Source of the DNA: Syntrophobacterales bacterium
GTDB lineage: Bacteria; Desulfobacterota; Desulfobaccia; Desulfobaccales; 0-14-0-80-60-11
NCBI GenBank assembly: GCA_020052215.1
Contig: JAGVPN010000411.1
Coordinates: 1 to 9,127, forward strand
DNA length: 9,127 nt
Direction: 5' to 3'
Shown here: in pieces, positions 6,281 through 9,127 of the stretch
How positions within the stretch are numbered: the first letter of the stretch is position 1
Layout of the letters: each line of letters starts with the position of its first letter
Translations under genes and position numbers: made by a program
Notes under the pieces: model-generated
Databases searched by the model: none
Told to the model about the DNA's origin: nothing
Seen by the model: the letters and a program-made list of their open reading frames with translations, nothing else

Positions 6281-6871
6281 CTATCTCTTCCAGTGAGGGA
6301 TGAACAAGCGGGTGATTTCGCCAATGGCCTTGACCCGGGAGGCCTTAAGGTCCATCTTGCGTTTGGCCAACATTCTCAGGCCCACGTCCAGGTCGGCGAA
6401 CCACTGGCGGACCCGGGCCTTGTACCGCAGCATGATCCCCAGCTTGTGGGCCCGGCCGTACTGCTTGATAGATTGCAGGACCTCCCGGTGAAAATCCAGG
6501 ATGTTGGTCTCGGCGATCATCGCCCCCTCCGCCAGCGCCAGGCGCCGCAGGGTGGCCATAATTGCGGCGATGTCGATCCCCATGGGACACTGGACGGAGC
6601 AGGTGTGGCAACCGACGCAGATCCAGATGGTATGCGACTCCAGGGCCTGCCGGCGCAAACCGTACTGCACCAGGCGAATGATCCCGTTGGGCGGGTAGTC
6701 CATGCCCCGGATGAACGGGCAGCCGTTGCCGCAGGATCGGCAGTGAAAGCACCGGCTCAGGTTGGCGCGGCTGAGCCGCTCAATATCCCGGGCCAGGTAG
6801 CGATCCTGCTCAGCGAGCACAATGGGGCTGGCGGCGCCCCGGAGGTTGAGCGCGGGTGCGGGTGGGTTCAT
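6281..6871 (-). CDS. hdrC: Heterodisulfide reductase subunit C-like ferredoxin protein
   Basis: This encodes 196 residues from the ATG at 6871. HdrC carries two [4Fe-4S] clusters that pass electrons to HdrB. The two cluster motifs are complete: CFHCRSCGNGCP (Cys41, 44, 47, 51) and CVGCHTCSVQCP (Cys85, 88, 91, 95), followed by a helical C-terminal half with the typical LDFHREVLQSIKQYGR segment. No membrane helix is seen. The frame stays open to a TTG at 6919, which would add 16 residues (MFEATWYKPKRGRGQD), but these are coded largely by the end of an inserted repeat element (6899-7013) and do not look like HdrC, so the internal ATG is preferred. The ribosome binding site of either start is poor (AGGA only 1 nt from this ATG, GAGG about 13 nt away). 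The gene heads a two-gene hdrCB operon with a possible FNR-type box upstream. Confidence 0.9.
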   Translation of the reverse strand: MNPPAPALNLRGAASPIVLAEQDRYLARDIERLSRANLSRCFHCRSCGNGCPFIRGMDYPPNGIIRLVQYGLRRQALESHTIWICVGCHTCSVQCPMGIDIAAIMATLRRLALAEGAMIAETNILDFHREVLQSIKQYGRAHKLGIMLRYKARVRQWFADLDVGLRMLAKRKMDLKASRVKAIGEITRLFIPHWKR

Positions 6872-6898
6872 GTCCTGGCCACGGCCTCTTTTAGGTTT

Positions 6899-7013
6899 AT
6901 ACCAAGTTGCCTCAAACAAGGAATAATCCGAATTGTAGGGGCGGTTCGCGAACCGCCCCTACGGGGGTTGCGACCATAAAGCCAGAATTACCTCTATGCC
7001 GGCAACTTGGTAT
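6899..7013. mobile_element. MITE-like element with 13-bp inverted ends
   Basis: The element is 115 bp and non-coding. The left end ATACCAAGTTGCC (6899-6911) is the perfect reverse complement of the right end GGCAACTTGGTAT (7001-7013). The ends can be read as TA-flanked, as for IS630/mariner-type elements, or as flanked by a TTA duplication (TTA before TACC, TTA after GGTA). Its core is a 28-bp perfect palindrome. It carries no transposase and would need one in trans. It sits between the FNR-like box and hdrC. The MITE label is inferred from structure; no second copy is present in the window. Confidence 0.75.
6935..6962. repeat. 28-bp perfect palindrome inside the MITE-like element
   Basis: GTAGGGGCGGTTCG (6935-6948) is followed directly by its exact reverse complement (6949-6962). 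The GTAGGGGCG...CGCCCCTAC theme resembles dispersed palindromes known from many bacterial genomes (from memory). In RNA it would form a very stable hairpin, and it would lie in the hdrC leader if transcription starts upstream of the element. Confidence 0.9.
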
Positions 7014-7052
7014 TAGTTGGCTTTACTCTAACACTAATATGATAACCATGGT

Positions 7053-7066
7053 TTGATGTAGATCAA
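7053..7066. promoter_or_regulatory. FNR/CRP-family-like operator upstream of hdrCB
   Basis: TTGATGTAGATCAA matches all ten fixed bases of the classical FNR consensus TTGAT-N4-ATCAA. Such a match is expected roughly once per million positions, so chance occurrence in this window is unlikely. It lies downstream of the preceding gene's terminator and 188 nt upstream of the hdrC ATG, of which 115 nt are the inserted element. A TAGAGT hexamer on the minus strand (7030-7025) lies about 32 bp downstream of the box centre, where a -10 of an FNR-activated promoter would fall. A 10-bp palindrome AACCATGGTT (7044-7053) overlaps its edge. Confidence 0.55.
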
Positions 7067-7103
7067 GGAATGGCGATTGTTTCGCTTTATGGTTTAGGTA
7101 AAT

Positions 7104-7133
7104 AAAAAAGGCAAGGCCTTGGGGCCCTGCCTT
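7104..7133 (-). terminator. Rho-independent terminator of the VPLPA-CTERM gene
   Basis: On the minus strand AAGGCA-G-GGCC pairs with GGCC-T-TGCCTT around the tetraloop CCAA, and a T tract follows (six T in all at the 3' arm and tail). It begins 24 bp after the stop codon. It isolates this gene from the downstream hdrCB operon, which therefore needs its own promoter between 6872 and 7103. Confidence 0.9.
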
Positions 7134-7156
7134 GGCAGGTACGCGCCTACTTCAGG

Positions 7157-7756
7157 CTAGAATTTCTTCCGCCGGAGAATCGCCAGGCTTAACAGACCGG
7201 AGCCCAGGAGCAAGACCGCCCCCGGCAGGGGCACCGCCTGCATTTTAAGATAATGATCGTTAGCGGTGTCTGAAGTCATGCTGGCGAGGTCTTCACCACT
7301 CGTAACTTTATCGGCGGTTCCCAGGCCCCATCCCAGAGAAAGCAGTCCACTGCCCGAGTAGCGGGTCCAACTGGCTCCCGACCCGGCGCTGTCTACCACC
7401 TCAAAAATAGCCGTCAGGGTGGAATTGTCGGATAACCCGACGGAAAGCTTCGGATTGCTGCCCAAACCACCAGACCATATTACAGCATACAGCCAATAGG
7501 TCCCATAGTTCAGGCCGGTGATGGCGGTGTAGTTATTGGGGTCGGTATTATTGTTGAGCAGGTCGCCGTTGGCCTGGGAGCTGACGCCCAGAACCCAGTC
7601 ATTATTACCGGGAATGGTGTCCCATCTGTCGGCGGTCGGGATCCAGTCCACGCCGACAATATTGCCGCCAGAGAGGGTCATGGCTTCGATGGTTGCGGCG
7701 GAGGCGGCGCCGGTAATCAGGAGCGAGAAGATACACAGAAAAACCAAGCGTTTCAT
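7157..7756 (-). CDS. Exported VPLPA/PEP-CTERM sorted surface protein
   Basis: This encodes a 199-residue exosortase substrate of unknown function. The N-terminus is a Sec signal peptide (MKR, hydrophobic core 4-16, likely cut after ASA at 18-20). The mature body (21-172) is rich in Gly, Ser, Asn and Thr and has no cysteine; it probably folds as beta strands (for example GLNYGTYWLYAVIWSGGLG). The C-terminus is a textbook tripartite sorting tail: VPLPG (175-179), a hydrophobic helix about 180-194 (AVLLLGSGLLSLAIL) and the basic end RRKK. Known family biology: such tails are cut by an exosortase in the inner membrane; the VPLP variant is associated with exosortase D-type systems and usually with exopolysaccharide loci. 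No exosortase gene is in this window. A GGAGGT site 5 nt before the ATG fixes the start. The gene has its own promoter and terminator, so it is monocistronic. Confidence 0.88.
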   Translation of the reverse strand: MKRLVFLCIFSLLITGAASAATIEAMTLSGGNIVGVDWIPTADRWDTIPGNNDWVLGVSSQANGDLLNNNTDPNNYTAITGLNYGTYWLYAVIWSGGLGSNPKLSVGLSDNSTLTAIFEVVDSAGSGASWTRYSGSGLLSLGWGLGTADKVTSGEDLASMTSDTANDHYLKMQAVPLPGAVLLLGSGLLSLAILRRKKF

Positions 7757-7799
7757 CAGCCACCTCCCCAGGTTCCCGCGGAGTCTATCTCAGGTAAAT

Positions 7800-7829
7800 A
7801 TCCTAATTGCAGGGTTATATATTTGTCAA
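7800..7829 (-). promoter_or_regulatory. Promoter of the VPLPA-CTERM gene
   Basis: On the minus strand a perfect TTGACA (7829-7824) is followed after 18 bp by TAGGAT (7805-7800). The leader to the ATG at 7756 would be about 37 nt and contains the GGAGGT ribosome binding site. Confidence 0.65.
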
Positions 7830-7830
7830 G

Positions 7831-7850
7831 ATTTATTTTAATTTATTTTA
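7831..7850. repeat. Tandem 10-bp AT repeat at UP-element position
   Basis: ATTTATTTTA occurs twice head to tail (7831-7840 and 7841-7850), directly upstream of the -35 of the VPLPA-CTERM promoter. Its position and A/T composition suit an UP element that contacts the RNA polymerase alpha subunit; that role is inferred. Confidence 0.6.
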
Positions 7851-7907
7851 ATAATTCTTGGCGCTTTATCCCGGGAACCGGGGAGAATTGCCCCACTGGT
7901 TGCGGCT

Positions 7908-8090
7908 TATAGCGGTTGCCATAAATTTCTTCCGTTTGGAGATTCTCAAATCCCCCTAAATCCCCCTTTTTCAAAGGGGGACTTTCGTAGGAATTCCGCT
8001 AAGTTCCACCCTTTGGAAAAGGGGGGGTAGGGGGGATTTAAGTTCTTGGAGCACGTGCCGTAGCGGAAAACTTTTGGCACTTGCTTTATA
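7908..8090. mobile_element. 183-bp foldback (MITE-like) element, copy A
   Basis: This non-coding element is built from nested inverted repeats. The outer ends are imperfect inverted copies of about 33 nt: the left starts TATAGCGGTTGCCA (7908-7921) and the right, read on the minus strand from 8090, starts TATAAAGCAAGTGCCA. Inside them is a second inverted pair (7948-7972 and 8016-8039) of C-rich then G-rich runs (AAATCCCCC... and ...GGGGGGATTT). The left member itself makes a hairpin, CCCCCTTT with AAAGGGGG. A related copy, B, in the same orientation starts at about 9024, so the repeat flanks surE on both sides. No transposase is present. Labelling it mobile rests on structure and duplication. 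Bases 8091-8151 between it and the surE stop hold nothing recognisable. Confidence 0.7.
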
Positions 8091-8151
8091 TCTGATCTTG
8101 AGGGCGGCGGTCCAGAATCCCGGAAACCTGACGGCGCGGTTAACGATTTTT

Positions 8152-8916
8152 TCACTGCCGCCATATAAAGGTCGTCAGACTCTCCAGGCTGCGGTAATCG
8201 GTGAGATCGTGGTGGATGGGGGTGACGGAGACATAGCCCTGGGCCAATGCCCCGTAGTCCGTGTCCGGGTCCGTCGCCGGGCGGGCGTTGATTTCCGCCA
8301 GCCAGTAATAGACGTGCCGCCGGGGGTCCACCCGGCGCTCGAAATGCTCCACCAGGGGCCCGGTGTCCTGGCGGGTAATCCTGACCCCCTTGACCTCTGC
8401 CCGAGGCAAGTCCGGCAGGTTGACGTTGAGACAGACGCCGTTGTTCCAGGCGGTCCAGCCCCGAACCTGCTCCAGCAGTTCCCGAGCCAGGCGGGCGGCC
8501 GCGGCAAAATCGGCGTTCTGGTCATAGGAGTTCAGGGAGAAGGCCACCGCCTTCACCCCCAGGATGGAGGCCTCGGTGGCCGCGGACACGGTGCCGGAGT
8601 AAAGGACGTTGATGCCCACGTTGGGGCCCAGATTGATGCCCGAGACCACCAGGTCCGGAGGGTTGGGGAGCAGTTCCGCCATGGCTATTTTAACGCAGTC
8701 CGCGGGGAAGCCGCTCACCGCAAAGCCTTCCACGCCGCCGTCCAGGGACACTTCTTTCACCCGCAACGGGGTCATCAGGGTAATGGCGTGTCCCACGGCG
8801 CTCTGCTCGCTTTCCGGGGCCACCACTGTCACTTCGCCCAGATGCTTGAGCTCCCGGTAGAGGGCCGCCAGCCCCGGGGCGTAAATGCCGTCGTCGTTGG
8901 TCAGCAGTATGTTCAA
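8152..8916 (-). CDS. surE: 5'/3'-nucleotidase SurE
   Basis: This is a 254-residue SurE phosphatase, the usual size. It is a cytoplasmic, metal-dependent enzyme that removes phosphate from nucleoside monophosphates and is linked to stationary-phase survival. Family motifs are TNDDG at the N-terminus (metal ligands Asp8 and Asp9), SEQSAVGHAIT with Ser39, VVSGINLGPNVG with Asn95, the loop YSGTVSAATEA (106-116) and the C-terminal GYVSVTPIHHDLTDY. The conserved G-T-P-A-D-C segment reads GFPADC (69-74), with Phe replacing Thr. The start is a TTG at 8916, supported by AAGGAG 9 nt upstream (8926-8931); the protein begins MNILLTNDDG, exactly where the family starts. In Proteobacteria surE often neighbours pcm and nlpD/rpoS, but here it stands between two copies of a repeat element with no such partner visible. 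No clear terminator follows it. Confidence 0.96.
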   Translation of the reverse strand: MNILLTNDDGIYAPGLAALYRELKHLGEVTVVAPESEQSAVGHAITLMTPLRVKEVSLDGGVEGFAVSGFPADCVKIAMAELLPNPPDLVVSGINLGPNVGINVLYSGTVSAATEASILGVKAVAFSLNSYDQNADFAAAARLARELLEQVRGWTAWNNGVCLNVNLPDLPRAEVKGVRITRQDTGPLVEHFERRVDPRRHVYYWLAEINARPATDPDTDYGALAQGYVSVTPIHHDLTDYRSLESLTTFIWRQ

Positions 8917-8925
8917 GGGGGTGTT

Positions 8926-8931
8926 CTCCTT
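8926..8931 (-). promoter_or_regulatory. Ribosome binding site that decides the TTG start of surE
   Basis: AAGGAG on the minus strand lies 9 nt before TTG (8916-8914). No ATG or GTG in frame gives a better SurE N-terminus, so the uncommon TTG start is accepted. Confidence 0.85.
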
Positions 8932-8983
8932 ACTCCCGGTTATTCTGTGAAGCGTTTTGCACGGGAAAAGTTCATGTGGAGAT

Positions 8984-9001
8984 GTGCAGTGCGCACCCTA
9001 C
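8984..9001. repeat. GTAGGGTGCGCAC-type short inverted repeat
   Basis: On the minus strand GTAGGGTGCGCACTGCAC contains an inverted GTGC/GCAC pair. It resembles half of a common dispersed intergenic palindrome (GTAGGGTGCG...CGCACCCTAC), with the other half degenerate. The similarity is from memory. It lies in the surE upstream region. Confidence 0.35.
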
Positions 9002-9023
9002 ATGGCTGGAGTTTGCGGCTGCT

Positions 9024-9127
9024 TATATATAGCAATTGCCAAAAGTTTTTTCCGTTATGGGAAGCCTGATAATCCCCCCTACCCCCCTTTAAAAAAGGGG
9101 GGGAACTACAAGGAATTGCTGTTAAAG
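9024..9127. mobile_element. Foldback (MITE-like) element, copy B, cut by window end
   Basis: From TATAGCAATTGCCA (9028-9041) onward the sequence follows copy A (7908 onward): TTTTTTCCGTT, then AATCCCCCC, a CCCCCCTTT...AAAGGGGGG hairpin (9083-9103), then AGGAATT. Similarity may begin slightly earlier, as both copies are preceded by TTGCGGCT (about 7900 and 9013). The right half is beyond the window. Same orientation as copy A. Confidence 0.65.

Noticed and set aside
7948..8039. C- and G-run blocks considered as a CRISPR array
   Set aside because: Only inverted, not regularly spaced direct repeats, and no cas genes; the structure fits a foldback element.
8074..9069. 331-codon open frame on the plus strand opposite surE
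   Set aside because: It is the antisense shadow of a clearly conserved surE in GC-rich DNA; the translation is rich in Gly, Val, His and Gln with no domain, and it runs into the repeat elements on both sides.

Overview
This 9.1 kb window is GC-rich chromosomal DNA that looks like an anaerobic Gram-negative bacterium, most likely of the Desulfobacterota (sulfate-reducing or syntrophic 'deltaproteobacteria'). That placement is inferred from the gene mix: a methylenetetrahydrofolate reductase of the type used in the Wood-Ljungdahl pathway, a heterodisulfide reductase HdrC-HdrB pair, a B12-binding-type radical SAM enzyme, a BamD outer-membrane lipoprotein and a VPLPA/PEP-CTERM exosortase substrate. 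No rRNA, tRNA, CRISPR array, integrase or transposase gene was seen.

Layout. Positions 1-631 (+) hold the 3' two thirds of metF, closed by a strong intrinsic terminator. A small, AT-richer two-helix membrane protein follows (900-1133, +). Positions 1340-3351 (+) form a tight trxA-trxB-bamD cluster behind a TTGACA promoter: thioredoxin, its reductase and an outer-membrane assembly lipoprotein. From 3352 to 3701 there is no gene, but there is a dispersed inverted repeat. The rest of the window is coded on the minus strand. In order of transcription it reads surE (8916-8152), a VPLPA-CTERM exported protein (7756-7157) with its own promoter and terminator, hdrC-hdrB (6871-5415, 2 bp apart), and a radical SAM gene (5144-3702) behind a possible structured leader.

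The intergenic DNA is the most unusual part. The hdrCB upstream region holds a perfect FNR-type box (TTGAT-N4-ATCAA). Between that box and hdrC lies a 115-bp MITE-like element with perfect 13-bp terminal inverted repeats and a 28-bp perfect palindrome. Removing the element would put the box about 75 bp from the hdrC start, a normal distance for an FNR-activated promoter. Separately, a 183-bp foldback element with nested inverted repeats lies downstream of surE, and a second, directly oriented copy begins upstream of surE and runs off the window end.

Functionally the genes concern C1 metabolism (metF), thiol/disulfide electron transfer (trxAB, hdrCB), envelope biogenesis (bamD, the sorted surface protein) and nucleotide phosphatase activity (surE). 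I did not find a clearly new defence or biosynthetic system. The best leads are the possible mobile-element rewiring of hdrCB and the structured leader of the radical SAM gene.
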